A DNA stretch of 64,000 nucleotides from Pseudomonadota bacterium (GTDB lineage: Bacteria > Pseudomonadota > Alphaproteobacteria > Caulobacterales > Caulobacteraceae), in the NCBI GenBank assembly GCA_020161365.1, contig JAIUNU010000005.1:186001-250000 (forward strand), in the 5' to 3' direction. The notes below the pieces were generated by a model, which worked only from the letters and a program-made list of their open reading frames with translations, made no database searches and was not told the DNA's origin. The translations under genes and the position numbers were made by a program. How positions within the stretch are numbered: the first letter of the stretch is position 1; every line of letters starts with the position of its first letter. This document shows positions 16,530-25,702 of this stretch, one piece after another.

Positions 16530-17917
16530 CCCCGTCCCAGCCGCCAGGCCGCCGCGAAGCCGATCAGGGCCAGCGGCAGGAAGGCGCCGAACAGCAGGAC
16601 GCCGTGGCTGGTCGCCAGCGCTGCGTCGATGCCGTGGTGGCCGAAGCCCAGCACGTTGGCCATGGCTCCGGCGCCGGCCGAGCCGACCGCGCCGCCGATC
16701 AGCTGTGAAGTGGGCACCGCGCCCGAGGCCATGGCCTGCTCTTCGGCCGGCGCGCCGGCGATGGTGCGGCGGGCGATGAAGGCGTGGCAAAGGCCAAAGC
16801 CCGCGCCCAGCACGACGAAGGCCAGAGCGGTCTCGATGAGGTTCCCGCGCGGCACCGCCCAGGCGCTGAGCGCCGCGCCCAGGGCGATGACGCCGGCGCC
16901 CAGGCGCACGAACAGGCCGTCCTTCTGGGCCGGCACATGGCCGAAGACCAAGGCGCAGGTCGTCCAACCCGCGGCGATGGCCCCGGTGACATAGCCCGCC
17001 AGCAGAGGCGAGGCGTCGTGGCGAGCCTGGATGAAGGCCGGTCCATAGACGGTGAAGCCGATCACCGCCGCCTCGCAGGCGAAGATGGTCAGGAGCCCGA
17101 GCCCCGTGGCGGTCCGCAGGTCCGCGGCGGACTTTGGCAGCAGGCGGTCCTGAGTACGGCTGTTGGCGGCCAGCATGGCGGCCATGCCGATGACGCCGCC
17201 GACGGCCAGGATGACCGCCGCACGCGGCGAGGTCACAACCCCGGCGCCGCCGATCAGGCTGACGCCGACCACCAGCAAGGCCAGTTGCAGGCTGGGGATC
17301 CGGGCGCCGCCTGCCTCGCGCTTGCCGCCCGGCAGCATGACCATCACGGCCGCGACGAAGACTGCCGCCTGGACCACGAACATCCAGAACGCGCCGCGCC
17401 AGAAGCCGGCGGCGGCGAACAGCCCGCCCAGGGTCGGACCCAGCAAGGTCGCAGCCCCCCAGACTCCGGCGATCGCGCCGTAGACGCGCGGCCACAGGCT
17501 TTGCGGGAACAGGGCGGTGATGGCGACATAGCAGAGGGCTACCACGGCTCCGGCGCCCAGGCCCTGCACCAGCCGTCCGACGATGAAGGTGACGAACTCC
17601 GGCGCGACCGCGCTCATGGCGCAGCCGATCGCATAGACCAGACCGCTCAGCGCCGTCGCCGTCCGCAGGCCCAGGCCGGCCGACAGCTTGCCCGAACAGG
17701 CGCCGGCCACGATCGAGCCGGTCAGATAGGCCGCCACCGACCAGCCGAAATACTGATAGCCGCCGATCTCCTTGGCCACGCTGGGCATGATCGTCGCCGT
17801 CACCAGGGTGTCGGCGGCGTTCAGCCAGATGCCCAGGCACAGCAGGGCGAAGCGCGGGACCAGGGCCTTGTCGACCAGACGCGCGGGGGCGGGGGCGGAG
17901 CTCATGGCGGCGCACAT
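16526..17917 (-). CDS. MFS transporter, multidrug/DHA-type
   Basis: A 463-residue major facilitator with about 12-14 hydrophobic helices. The opening region LCLGIWLNAADTLVTATIMPSVAKEIGG resembles drug:proton antiporters (quoted here as family evidence at residues about 23-50), and GRLVQGLGAG carries the conserved motif C-like region. It is the last gene of a minus-strand run behind the SRPBCC and DUF1801 genes (40-base gap). The start could be ATG 17917 (GAAAAGG upstream) or ATG 17905. Substrate unknown. Confidence 0.85.
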   Translation of the reverse strand: MCAAMSSAPAPARLVDKALVPRFALLCLGIWLNAADTLVTATIMPSVAKEIGGYQYFGWSVAAYLTGSIVAGACSGKLSAGLGLRTATALSGLVYAIGCAMSAVAPEFVTFIVGRLVQGLGAGAVVALCYVAITALFPQSLWPRVYGAIAGVWGAATLLGPTLGGLFAAAGFWRGAFWMFVVQAAVFVAAVMVMLPGGKREAGGARIPSLQLALLVVGVSLIGGAGVVTSPRAAVILAVGGVIGMAAMLAANSRTQDRLLPKSAADLRTATGLGLLTIFACEAAVIGFTVYGPAFIQARHDASPLLAGYVTGAIAAGWTTCALVFGHVPAQKDGLFVRLGAGVIALGAALSAWAVPRGNLIETALAFVVLGAGFGLCHAFIARRTIAGAPAEEQAMASGAVPTSQLIGGAVGSAGAGAMANVLGFGHHGIDAALATSHGVLLFGAFLPLALIGFAAAWRLGRG

Positions 17918-17957
17918 GGCCCTTTTCGCCGCCCGAGCCAAGGGTGTTTCGCGCGGC

Positions 17958-18338
17958 TCAGCGCGCCGCGACGCAGCGAACCCAGCGGGCGCAGAGGTCG
18001 CGCAGAGCCTCGGATCTGGCGTCCATGTCGCCAGCGGTCTGGAACACCACCACGCCCCGGTCTGGCGCGGCCCATCGCGCCAGACCCGCCGGATCATCGA
18101 AACGGAAGGCGCTCACATCCTTGGGCTTGGCCCCGCGATGGAGCACCAGGCGCACGCCGCCCCGCCGTTCCAGGCCCAGGGTGATCAGATCGTCTTCGCC
18201 AAGCGCGAAGCTGGGCGCGTTCCACTTGATGCGCTCATTGAGGCCAGGCGCGGCGGTGGCGATGATCTCTCTCAGCCGCTCGACCGTAATTCGAGTCTCG
18301 GGATCAAGGCTCGCCAGGAATTCACGGACGGTCTCCAT
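17958..18338 (-). CDS. DUF1801 domain protein
   Basis: A 126-residue DUF1801/YdhG-type protein, with METVREFLASLDPETR near the start and ERIKWNAPSFALGEDDLITL in the middle, the usual WxxPxF pattern of the family. The function of the fold is not well defined (frataxin-like). It follows the SRPBCC gene by 10 bases and precedes the MFS gene by 40, so all three are likely co-transcribed. Confidence 0.85.
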   Translation of the reverse strand: METVREFLASLDPETRITVERLREIIATAAPGLNERIKWNAPSFALGEDDLITLGLERRGGVRLVLHRGAKPKDVSAFRFDDPAGLARWAAPDRGVVVFQTAGDMDARSEALRDLCARWVRCVAAR

Positions 18339-18348
18339 CGCTGGCCGC

Positions 18349-18831
18349 TCAGAGCGTCTTGGCCAGCGCCGTCAGCTGGTCGGTGGCGACGCCCCAACCT
18401 TCGTGGAAGCCCATCTGCTCGTGGGTCGCCTTGTCCTCGGCGGTCCAGTGACGGGCCACGGCGCGGTAGCGGGTCGTGCCGTCGCCCAGATCCTCGAAGG
18501 TGACGATCCCGACCATGAAGGGCTTGTCCGAAGGCTTCCAGGTCTCGGTGAAGGCGTCGGTGAAGACCAGCTTCTGGTTCGGAACCACCTCCAGATAGAC
18601 GCCCGGCTGCGGGACGCGCTCGCCGCCCGGACCGTTCATCACCATGTAGCTGTTGCCGCCCGTGCGAACGTCCTGGCGCACGTCCGAGACATACCAGGGC
18701 TTGGGACAGAACCACTCGGGCAGAAGGTCCGGGGTCGTCCAGCACCGATAGAGCGTCTCGGCGGGGACATCGATGATGCGCTCCAGAACCAGATCGCGGT
18801 CTTCGGCGCCGGGTGTGGTCTCGTGCGGCAT
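18349..18831 (-). CDS. SRPBCC/AHSA1 domain protein
   Basis: A 160-residue START-like (AHSA1) protein: LERIIDVPAETLYRCWTTPDLLPEWF is the characteristic first strand-helix region, and DLGDGTTRYRAVARHW, MGFHEGWGVATDQL give the later strands and final helix. These proteins bind hydrophobic ligands in a cavity, and many are paired with small regulators. First gene of a minus-strand run. It is divergent from the SDR gene, and a hairpin lies between them. Confidence 0.88.
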   Translation of the reverse strand: MPHETTPGAEDRDLVLERIIDVPAETLYRCWTTPDLLPEWFCPKPWYVSDVRQDVRTGGNSYMVMNGPGGERVPQPGVYLEVVPNQKLVFTDAFTETWKPSDKPFMVGIVTFEDLGDGTTRYRAVARHWTAEDKATHEQMGFHEGWGVATDQLTALAKTL

Positions 18832-18905
18832 GGGCGGTCTCCATTTTAGCGTGATCTTGCCTCAAGGACGCGCGAATGGCGCGGTGGCCGACAGGTCGGG
18901 CGAGA

Positions 18906-18935
18906 AAAATCCTCTCCCCAGCGGGCGAGGATTTT
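18906..18935. terminator. Hairpin between divergent genes
   Basis: Perfect 9-bp inverted repeat, AAAATCCTC at 18906-18914 and GAGGATTTT at 18927-18935, loop of 12, with T-rich ends on both strands. It is shaped like a bidirectional terminator, but both flanking genes point away from it, so it may be an attenuator or insulator. Confidence 0.4.
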
Positions 18936-19006
18936 CGCCCGCTTGACCGACCGCCGCCCCCGCCGCACTGTGTCCGAAATTCAAACAAACGTTTAGGGTG
19001 CGCCAC

Positions 19007-19771
19007 ATGAACCTCTTCGACCTTTCCGGCAAGGTGGCGATCATCACCGGGTCCTCGCGCGGGATCGGCAAGGCGATCGCCGAGCGGATGGCCGAGCACG
19101 GGGCCAAGGTGGTGATTTCGTCGCGCAAGGCGGGCCCCTGCGAAGAGGTGGCTGCCGAACTGAACGCCAAGCACGGCGCAGGGACGGCCATCGCCGTGCC
19201 GGCCAACATTGCTTCGAAGGAAGAGCTTCAGGCTCTCGTCGATGAGACCCGCAAGGCGTTCGGCAAGATCGACATCTGCGTCTGCAACGCCGCCAGCAAT
19301 CCGTATTACGGTCCGCTGGCCGGGATCGCCGACGACCAGTTCCGCAAGATCCTGGACAACAACATCATCAGCAACCACTGGCTGATCTCGATGGTCGCGC
19401 CCGAGATGCAGGCCCGCAAGGATGGTTCGATCATCATCATCAGCTCGATCGGCGGCCTGCGCGGCAACGCCATCATCGGCGCCTACAACATCTCCAAGGC
19501 GGCCGACTTCCAGCTGGCGCGGAACCTCGCTCACGAGTTCGGACCCGACAACGTCCGCGTCAACTGCATTGCGCCGGGCCTGATCAAGACCGATTTCGCC
19601 AAGGCGCTTTGGGACAATCCCGAAACCCTCAAGCGCTCGACCACCGGCGTGCCGCTGCGCCGCATCGGCGAGCCGGACGAGATCGCCGGCGCGGCGGTCT
19701 ATCTGGCCTCCAAGGCCGGCAGCTTCATGACCGGGCAAGCCATGGTCGTGGACGGCGGCGCGACGATCTAG
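19007..19771 (+). CDS. Short-chain dehydrogenase/reductase
   Basis: A 254-residue classical SDR. The NAD(P) motif TGSSRGIG is at residues 14-21, NAAS replaces NNAG near 95, the catalytic Ser is in IISSIGG, and YNISK (YxxxK) is near residue 160. The C-terminal GQAMVVDGG is typical. Layout resembles DHRS4-like carbonyl reductases; the substrate is not predictable. ATG 19007 has AGGGTG upstream; a palindromic AAACGTTT lies a few bases further up. Gene stands alone. Confidence 0.92.
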   Translation: MNLFDLSGKVAIITGSSRGIGKAIAERMAEHGAKVVISSRKAGPCEEVAAELNAKHGAGTAIAVPANIASKEELQALVDETRKAFGKIDICVCNAASNPYYGPLAGIADDQFRKILDNNIISNHWLISMVAPEMQARKDGSIIIISSIGGLRGNAIIGAYNISKAADFQLARNLAHEFGPDNVRVNCIAPGLIKTDFAKALWDNPETLKRSTTGVPLRRIGEPDEIAGAAVYLASKAGSFMTGQAMVVDGGATI

Positions 19772-19850
19772 CGCGCAATCGAGCCGGTAGGCTTAACCCG
19801 TCTTACATTTCTAGCCGCGAAGGGTTGGGCCTGAACTCCAGGGTAACAGC

Positions 19851-22403
19851 TTGCGGCTTCGACTGATCCTGATCGTGTTGTTTCTGCTCCTGGGCGCGCA
19901 AGGCGCCTGGGCCAAGAGCAACGCGCCTCTTGGGCAGCGGCTTGAGCAACTGAGCGAGGAGATCGGCGCGCATGAGCTGCGCGCGCCGTCCCGCGACAAC
20001 GAGGATATCGAGCGCGCCGGGGCCCGAGCCTTGCGCGAGACCGGCCAGGCCCGGCTCTATGGTCTCTGGCGCGTGCTCTACGCGTTCAAGAGCAACCAGA
20101 TTCGTGGGGCGTTCGACACATGGGCGACGCGGACGCGCGAGGTCGCTCAGCAGGACAACGACGCCGCCCTGATGGCGCTGGTCGATCTGGAGACCCTGGC
20201 CTATCGCCACGAGAGCGGTGGTTTCCAGGCTTTCCAAGACGCTGACTGGGATCGCTTCATGTCGCGGTCGGGCCCCGACATCCGGCTGATGGCGGGGATC
20301 GAGCGGGTTCGCCATCTGGCCCAGATCGGCCGGTGGGCCCAGGCCGCCCGGCTGGCGGCCGAGCTGACGGGCGAACTGGAGCGGCGCGGTCGCATCGCCA
20401 AGCCGCTGCTGGCGGAACTGCATCAGGTTCACAGCTACACGCTGGCCGACCTTGGCGACAAGGAAGGCGCGCTCGACCACATGACCCAGGCGGCCGCGCT
20501 GGACGAACGCGACGCCTTTTATGTCCGCAAGATCGAGCGGGTGTATGACATCGCCTTCACCGCCGCCGATCTGGGCGAGCTGAACGCCGCCGAACGCTTC
20601 GCGGCCCTGCACCACAAGCTTACCATCGCCGATGGTGATCCCGACCTCCTGACCTGGGACCGTTTCCTCTGCGCTCGGATCGCCGGCCTGCGCGACGCCC
20701 CCGCCAAGGTGATGAGCTGTCTGGCGCCCGCCGCCAGCTTGCTCGTCAAGCCGGACCGCCGCCTGCAGGCCCGGATGCTGGGCCAGCGCGCGCTCGCTCA
20801 GGCCCAACTGGGCCAGTCCGAGGCTGCGCGGCGCGATCTGGAGCAGCTGAAGGCTCTGCCCGAAAGCCTGGTCAGTCGCGACCGATCTCTGGAGGCCCTG
20901 ATCGAGGCCTATATCGACCGGGGCGAAGGCCGGGACGCCGAGGCCTTCCGCAAGCTGGACGCCTGGCGCAAGGCTGACAGCCTCGCGGCCCGCAAGACCT
21001 ATGCGCGGGGCGTGGCGGAGATGTCGGCCGCGCTGGAAAGCGAACTGAAGGCCAAGCGCGATGAGAGCCGCCGCCTGGCCGAGGAGGTGCGCCTGTCGCG
21101 CAGCCTGGCGCGGGCGTCGGGTGTGATCGCGCTGCTGCTGGGCGTTCTGGTCGCCGGGGCGGTGGCCTGGGCCTTCCATCAGCGCCAGGCCTCAGGACGC
21201 CTCAAGCGCGCCCAGCAACGGGCCGAGGCTGCGAACACCGCCAAGTCCGCCTTCCTCGCGATGATGAGCCACGAACTGCGTACGCCGCTGAACGGGATGC
21301 TCGGTCTGGCCCAGGCGCTGCGGGCCGGCGATCTGCGCCGTGAGCAGCGCGAGCAGGTCGAGCTGATCATGGACAGCGGCGACACGCTGCTGGTGTTGTT
21401 GAACGATATTCTCGACCTGTCGAAGATCGAGGCGGGCAAGCTGGAGATCGCGCCAACGGCCGGCGACATCGTCCAGACCTGCGCGCGGCTCGTGGGCGGT
21501 TATCAGCCGACCGCGCTGGAGAAGGGCGTGGCCCTGACCTTCCGCCTGGAGAGCGCGGCGCCAGGGCCTCTGATGTTCGACGGGGTGCGGGTGCGACAGT
21601 GCCTGACCAATCTCGTCTCCAACGCCCTGAAGTTCACCTCCCAAGGCAAGGTCGAGGTGGCGCTGGCCTGTTATCCAGAAGGCGACGACCGGGTGCGCGT
21701 GCGCCTGCGCGTAGCCGACACCGGCATCGGCATGAACGCGGCCACGGTCGCCAAGCTGTTCCGCCCCTTCACCCAGGCCGACGCTTCGACGACCCGCAAT
21801 TTCGGCGGCACGGGCCTTGGTCTCAACATCACGCGCCGGCTGGTCAAGATGATGCGCGGCGACATCAAGGTCGAAAGCGAGGAGGGCGTCGGGTCGATCT
21901 TCACCATCGAGATGGTGGTCGACCGCGCCCAGGCGACCGCGTCCGAGGCCTTTGAGGAGGACGGCGCCGAAGAGGATGCGCGCTTCGCCGCGCTGCAGGG
22001 GCGTCGCGTGCTGGTGGTCGACGACCATCCTGTGAACCGCCGGGTCATCCGCCTGTTCCTGGAGCCGTTCGATTGCGACCTTGTCGAGGCCGAAAACGGT
22101 CAGCAGGCGCTGGAGGCCCTGGAGCGCGCGGCCGTCGATCTTGTCCTGATGGACGTCAACATGCCGGTGATGGATGGCCTGGAGGCGACCCGGCGCCTGC
22201 GCCTGGATCCTCGCTTCGAGGACCTGCCGGTGATCGCCCTGACCGCCGACGTGATGTCGGCCCAGATCAAGACCTGCCTCGACGCCGGCTGCGACGCCCA
22301 TGTGGCCAAGCCGATCGACCTACGCAACCTGCTGTCAGTGATGGACCGCTGCCTCGCCCGCGGCGCGGCCCGCGAGGCGGCGGTCGGCCAGGGCGCTCTG
22401 TAA
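19851..22403 (+). CDS. Hybrid sensor histidine kinase/response regulator
   Basis: An 850-residue protein: signal-like hydrophobic N-terminus (residues 1-22); about 380 residues of helical repeats resembling TPR, probably periplasmic; one membrane helix (about 427-447); a coiled linker; HisKA with MSHELRTPLNG (His near 474); HATPase with NLVSNALKF, DTGIGM, FGGTGLGLNI; and a C-terminal receiver with VVDDH near 722 and phospho-acceptor Asp in LMDVNMPVMDG near 767. It starts at TTG 19851. No separate histidine phosphotransfer protein is nearby. It is followed by a chemoreceptor gene 109 bases on. Confidence 0.9.
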   Translation: MRLRLILIVLFLLLGAQGAWAKSNAPLGQRLEQLSEEIGAHELRAPSRDNEDIERAGARALRETGQARLYGLWRVLYAFKSNQIRGAFDTWATRTREVAQQDNDAALMALVDLETLAYRHESGGFQAFQDADWDRFMSRSGPDIRLMAGIERVRHLAQIGRWAQAARLAAELTGELERRGRIAKPLLAELHQVHSYTLADLGDKEGALDHMTQAAALDERDAFYVRKIERVYDIAFTAADLGELNAAERFAALHHKLTIADGDPDLLTWDRFLCARIAGLRDAPAKVMSCLAPAASLLVKPDRRLQARMLGQRALAQAQLGQSEAARRDLEQLKALPESLVSRDRSLEALIEAYIDRGEGRDAEAFRKLDAWRKADSLAARKTYARGVAEMSAALESELKAKRDESRRLAEEVRLSRSLARASGVIALLLGVLVAGAVAWAFHQRQASGRLKRAQQRAEAANTAKSAFLAMMSHELRTPLNGMLGLAQALRAGDLRREQREQVELIMDSGDTLLVLLNDILDLSKIEAGKLEIAPTAGDIVQTCARLVGGYQPTALEKGVALTFRLESAAPGPLMFDGVRVRQCLTNLVSNALKFTSQGKVEVALACYPEGDDRVRVRLRVADTGIGMNAATVAKLFRPFTQADASTTRNFGGTGLGLNITRRLVKMMRGDIKVESEEGVGSIFTIEMVVDRAQATASEAFEEDGAEEDARFAALQGRRVLVVDDHPVNRRVIRLFLEPFDCDLVEAENGQQALEALERAAVDLVLMDVNMPVMDGLEATRRLRLDPRFEDLPVIALTADVMSAQIKTCLDAGCDAHVAKPIDLRNLLSVMDRCLARGAAREAAVGQGAL

Positions 22404-22512
22404 GGTTGAACCCAAATTGGAGCCGTGCGCGCCGATGCCGCAGGGCGCGTTAAGTTCCCAATAATCAAGCAGGCGCAATCGTTTCCGTAGAAGGGCGGAG
22501 CGGGATCGTGTC

Positions 22513-24186
22513 ATGGGCTTGAGCTTGGGAAGTCGTTCGGTCGCCGATTATGCGCTGAAAGGCCTGGAGCGCTCCTTCGCCATTATCGAGTTCACGCCTA
22601 AGGGCGAGGTGCTGCGCGCCAACGAGACCTTCTGCAGCGCGATCGGGTACGCGTCCTCCGAAATCGTCGGCCGCCACCACCGGACCTTCGTCAGCCCCGA
22701 GGTGGCGGCGTCGCCCGCCTATGCCGAGCTATGGCGAAATCTCGCCTCCGGTCAATTCGTGTCCGGCGAGTTCAAGCGGCTGCGCAAGGATGGGACGCCG
22801 CTGTGGATCCGCGCTTCCTACACCCCGGTGGCGGATGACCGGGGCAGGGTTCTGAAAGTGATCAAGCTGGCGCTCGACATCACGGCCGAGACCGTTCGCG
22901 CCGCCCAGAACACGTCGTTCATCCAGGCGATCCATCGCTCGCAAGCGGTTATCCAATTCAGCCTCGACGGTACGATCCTGGATGCGAACGACAACTTCCT
23001 GACGGCGGTCGGCTACAGTCGGGACGAGGTCGTGGGTCGCCACCACAGCCTGTTCGTCAAGCCTGACTATGCGCAGTCGCCTGAGTACGCCGCCTTCTGG
23101 ACGGCGCTGCGCCGCGGCGATTTCGCCTCCGCTGAGTTCGAGCGGGTCGGGAAGGGCGGGCGATCTGTGTGGTTGCAAGCCCAGTACAATCCGACCTTCG
23201 ACGGCGACGGCCAGATCGTCAGCGTGATCAAGATCGCCACCGACCTGACCGAACGGATGCGCCAGGTGCGTCTGGTGGGCTGCGCTCTGGAAAGCCTCGC
23301 GCACGGCGATCTGCGGTCGGAGGTGCGCGAGCCGCTGATGCCCTCGCTCGACAGTCTGAGGATCAGTTTCAACGAGTCGATCCATGCGCTGAACGCGGCG
23401 ATGTCCACCGTCGCCGCCTCGGCCGCCAGCGTCAGCGAAAACGCCGACGAGATCGCCGGTCACGCCGAGGGTCTGGCCCATCGCACCGAGCAACAGGCCG
23501 CCAGCCTGGAGGAGACCGCCTCGGCCCTGGAAGAGATCACCGCGACCGTGGCGCGGACGGCGTCGGGCGCGAAGCACGCCGACGAAGTCGTCGAGCGCGC
23601 CAGCAAGGACGCGGTCGCGTCGCGCAGGGTGGTGGAAAGCGCCATCGAGGCGATGGGCGGGATCGAGCAGTCCTCCGCCCAGATCGGCCAGATCGTCGGC
23701 GTCATCGACGAGATCGCCTTCCAGACCAACCTGCTGGCGCTGAACGCCGGGGTCGAAGCCGCGCGCGCGGGCGAGGCCGGCCGCGGCTTCGCCGTGGTGG
23801 CGCAGGAAGTACGGGCTCTGGCTCAGCGCTCGGCGGAGGCGGCCAAGGAGATCAAGGCGCTGATCGCGGCGTCCTCGCAGCACGTTAACAAGGGCGTGGC
23901 GCTTGTCGGGGACACAGGAGAGGCTCTGAAAGCCATCCTCGCCCAGGTCGCGGAGATCCGCACGCTGGTGGGCGATATCGCCCACTCCGCCCAGGAACAG
24001 GCGGCGGGCCTGAACGACGTTTCCACCGCCGTCACCCAGATGGATCGCTTGCTGCAGACCAACGCCGGCATGGTCGAGGAGGCCACCGCGTCGGCCCATG
24101 TGCTGAAGGAGCAGGCGACGCGGCTTCAGTCGCTGATCGACAACTTCCAGCTCTCCAGACGCTCGAACGTCTCTCTAGCCGCCTAG
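22513..24186 (+). CDS. Soluble methyl-accepting chemotaxis protein with two PAS domains
   Basis: A 557-residue cytoplasmic chemoreceptor without membrane segments. Two PAS domains occupy about residues 15-130 and 137-250 (ANETFCSAIGY... and ANDNFLTAVGY..., each with VGRHH). A short HAMP-like linker follows, then the signalling coiled coil with the hairpin tip DEIAFQTNLLALNAGVEAAR. No C-terminal CheR/CheB pentapeptide is seen. Paired PAS domains of this type often bind heme or flavin, but no ligand residue is clear. Likely co-transcribed with the small gene behind it. Confidence 0.92.
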   Translation: MGLSLGSRSVADYALKGLERSFAIIEFTPKGEVLRANETFCSAIGYASSEIVGRHHRTFVSPEVAASPAYAELWRNLASGQFVSGEFKRLRKDGTPLWIRASYTPVADDRGRVLKVIKLALDITAETVRAAQNTSFIQAIHRSQAVIQFSLDGTILDANDNFLTAVGYSRDEVVGRHHSLFVKPDYAQSPEYAAFWTALRRGDFASAEFERVGKGGRSVWLQAQYNPTFDGDGQIVSVIKIATDLTERMRQVRLVGCALESLAHGDLRSEVREPLMPSLDSLRISFNESIHALNAAMSTVAASAASVSENADEIAGHAEGLAHRTEQQAASLEETASALEEITATVARTASGAKHADEVVERASKDAVASRRVVESAIEAMGGIEQSSAQIGQIVGVIDEIAFQTNLLALNAGVEAARAGEAGRGFAVVAQEVRALAQRSAEAAKEIKALIAASSQHVNKGVALVGDTGEALKAILAQVAEIRTLVGDIAHSAQEQAAGLNDVSTAVTQMDRLLQTNAGMVEEATASAHVLKEQATRLQSLIDNFQLSRRSNVSLAA

Positions 24187-24198
24187 TCCCGGGGAGCG

Positions 24199-24438
24199 TT
24201 GAGCTTGGAGCAGAAAGACCTCCATACGCTGGTCAGCTATCAGATGGCGCTGTTCACGGCGTTATCGGGGGTGCTGCTGGGAAAGGGCGTGATCCTGCGC
24301 GAGGAGCTGGAAGCGGCGCTTCTGCTCGTCGCTGATCGGGAACTCGACCCACAGGCTCAGACGTTTCTGCGCGCCACCGCCGAGGCCTTCCAGGCGGGCA
24401 AGCCCACCTCGGCGGATCAACGCAAGCGGATGATCTGA
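24199..24438 (+). CDS. Small protein downstream of the chemoreceptor
   Basis: A 79-residue helical protein of unknown function, 12 bases after the chemoreceptor stop. It uses a TTG start at 24199 or, better spaced from GGGGAG, TTG 24205. It has Leu-rich helices (LREELEAALLLVADREL) and a Lys/Arg-rich tail, with no signal peptide. The tight spacing suggests it works with the chemoreceptor, for example as an adaptor; position only. Confidence 0.65.
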   Translation: MSLEQKDLHTLVSYQMALFTALSGVLLGKGVILREELEAALLLVADRELDPQAQTFLRATAEAFQAGKPTSADQRKRMI

Positions 24439-24449
24439 CCGCCTGCGGT

Positions 24450-25610
24450 CTAGCCCAACGCCGCCTTCGCCGCCGCCAGCCGCTGGACCGCCTCGTCCAG
24501 CGTCGCATCGGCCTTGGCGAAGCAGAGACGGACTACGGTGGTCACCGGATCTTCCGCGAAGAAGGCCGAGACAGGGATGGCCGCGACGCCGTGCTCGGTC
24601 ACGCAGCGCTCGCAGAAGGTGACGTCGTCCAGCGTGATTCCCGAGGCGGCCAGATCGACATTGAGGAAGTAGGTGCCCTGGCTCTCCAGCACGACATAGC
24701 CGGCCGCGCGCAGGCCGGCGGTCAAGCGGTCGCGGGCGCATTGCAGGGTGGCCGGCATCTCGTCGAACCAGGCCCGATGGTGCTCTAAACCCCAGGCCAC
24801 GCCCGCCTGCAGGTTGGGCGGGGTGGTGAAGGTCAGGAACTGGTGGGCGGCGGCCAGGGCCTTGGCCAAGGGCGGGGCGGCGCAGAGGAAGCCGACCTTC
24901 CAGCCGGTCATACCGAACAGCTTGCCGGCCGAGCCGATCTTGACCGTTCGTTCCCGCATGCCGGGGAAACCCATCAGTGGCCGATGGCGGCGCCCGTCGA
25001 AGACCACGGCCTCCCAGACCTCGTCGCAGACGGCCACCGCGTCATGGCGGACGCAGAACTCGGCCAGCAGCGCCAGATCCTCGTCGGGCGTGACCACGCC
25101 GGCCGGGTTCAGTGGGCTGTTCAGCACCACCATCCGCGTGCGCTCCGAGAACGCCGCCTCCAGCATGGCGCGGTCGAAGCGCCAGTGGGGCGGTGAGAGC
25201 CGGACCAGCTTCGGGACGCCGCCCGCCCGACGCACGAGCGGCAGGTAGGCGTCGTAGAGCGGCTGGAACAGAACCACCTCGTCGCCGGGCGAGATCAGCG
25301 ACGTGAACGCCGCCGCCAGGGCCTCGGTGGCGCCGGAGGTGATGACGATCTCGGTGTCAGGGTCGAGCACAAGGTCCTGGGTGCGCCCATAGTGACCCGC
25401 CACGGCGGCGCGCAGCTCGGGCAGGCCCCGCATCGGCGGATACTGGTTGGAGCCTTCGATCAGGGCCCGCGCGGCGGCCTCGCGGACGGGCAGGGGCCCC
25501 TGATCGTCCGGAAAGCCCTGTCCCAGATTGATCGCGCCGTGCTGGCGGGCCAGGCCGCTCATGCGCTCGAAAATCGTGGTGGGCAGGTTGTCGAAGACGG
25601 GGTGGACCAT
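24450..25610 (-). CDS. PLP-dependent aminotransferase, class I/II
   Basis: A 386-residue fold-type I aminotransferase: INLGQGFPD near the start, SGATEAL, NSPLNPAG, CDEVWEAVVF (Asp binding PLP nitrogen) and the PLP lysine in GSAGKLFGMTGWKVG. The GQGFPD and NSPLNPAG pattern is closest to methionine/kynurenine aminotransferases (YbdL/KAT type), so methionine or aromatic 2-oxo-acid transamination is likely. ATG 25610 was chosen; the upstream extension to 25925 overlaps the Oar-like gene and its terminator. Confidence 0.9.
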   Translation of the reverse strand: MVHPVFDNLPTTIFERMSGLARQHGAINLGQGFPDDQGPLPVREAAARALIEGSNQYPPMRGLPELRAAVAGHYGRTQDLVLDPDTEIVITSGATEALAAAFTSLISPGDEVVLFQPLYDAYLPLVRRAGGVPKLVRLSPPHWRFDRAMLEAAFSERTRMVVLNSPLNPAGVVTPDEDLALLAEFCVRHDAVAVCDEVWEAVVFDGRRHRPLMGFPGMRERTVKIGSAGKLFGMTGWKVGFLCAAPPLAKALAAAHQFLTFTTPPNLQAGVAWGLEHHRAWFDEMPATLQCARDRLTAGLRAAGYVVLESQGTYFLNVDLAASGITLDDVTFCERCVTEHGVAAIPVSAFFAEDPVTTVVRLCFAKADATLDEAVQRLAAAKAALG

Positions 25611-25645
25611 GGCCAAGGGGTAGCATCCCGCCCCGCGCATCGACC

Positions 25646-25679
25646 ACGAAAAAGGGCGCGGCCGAAGCCGCGCCCTTCG
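25646..25679 (-). terminator. Rho-independent terminator of the Oar-like receptor gene
   Basis: Stem AAGGGCGCGGC / GCCGCGCCCTT with a TTCG tetraloop on the minus strand, followed by a T run (complement of GAAAAA). It lies about 25 bases after the stop at 25703. Confidence 0.88.
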
Positions 25680-25702
25680 CGATCCTTGCGGAAAGCTGGA
25701 CC

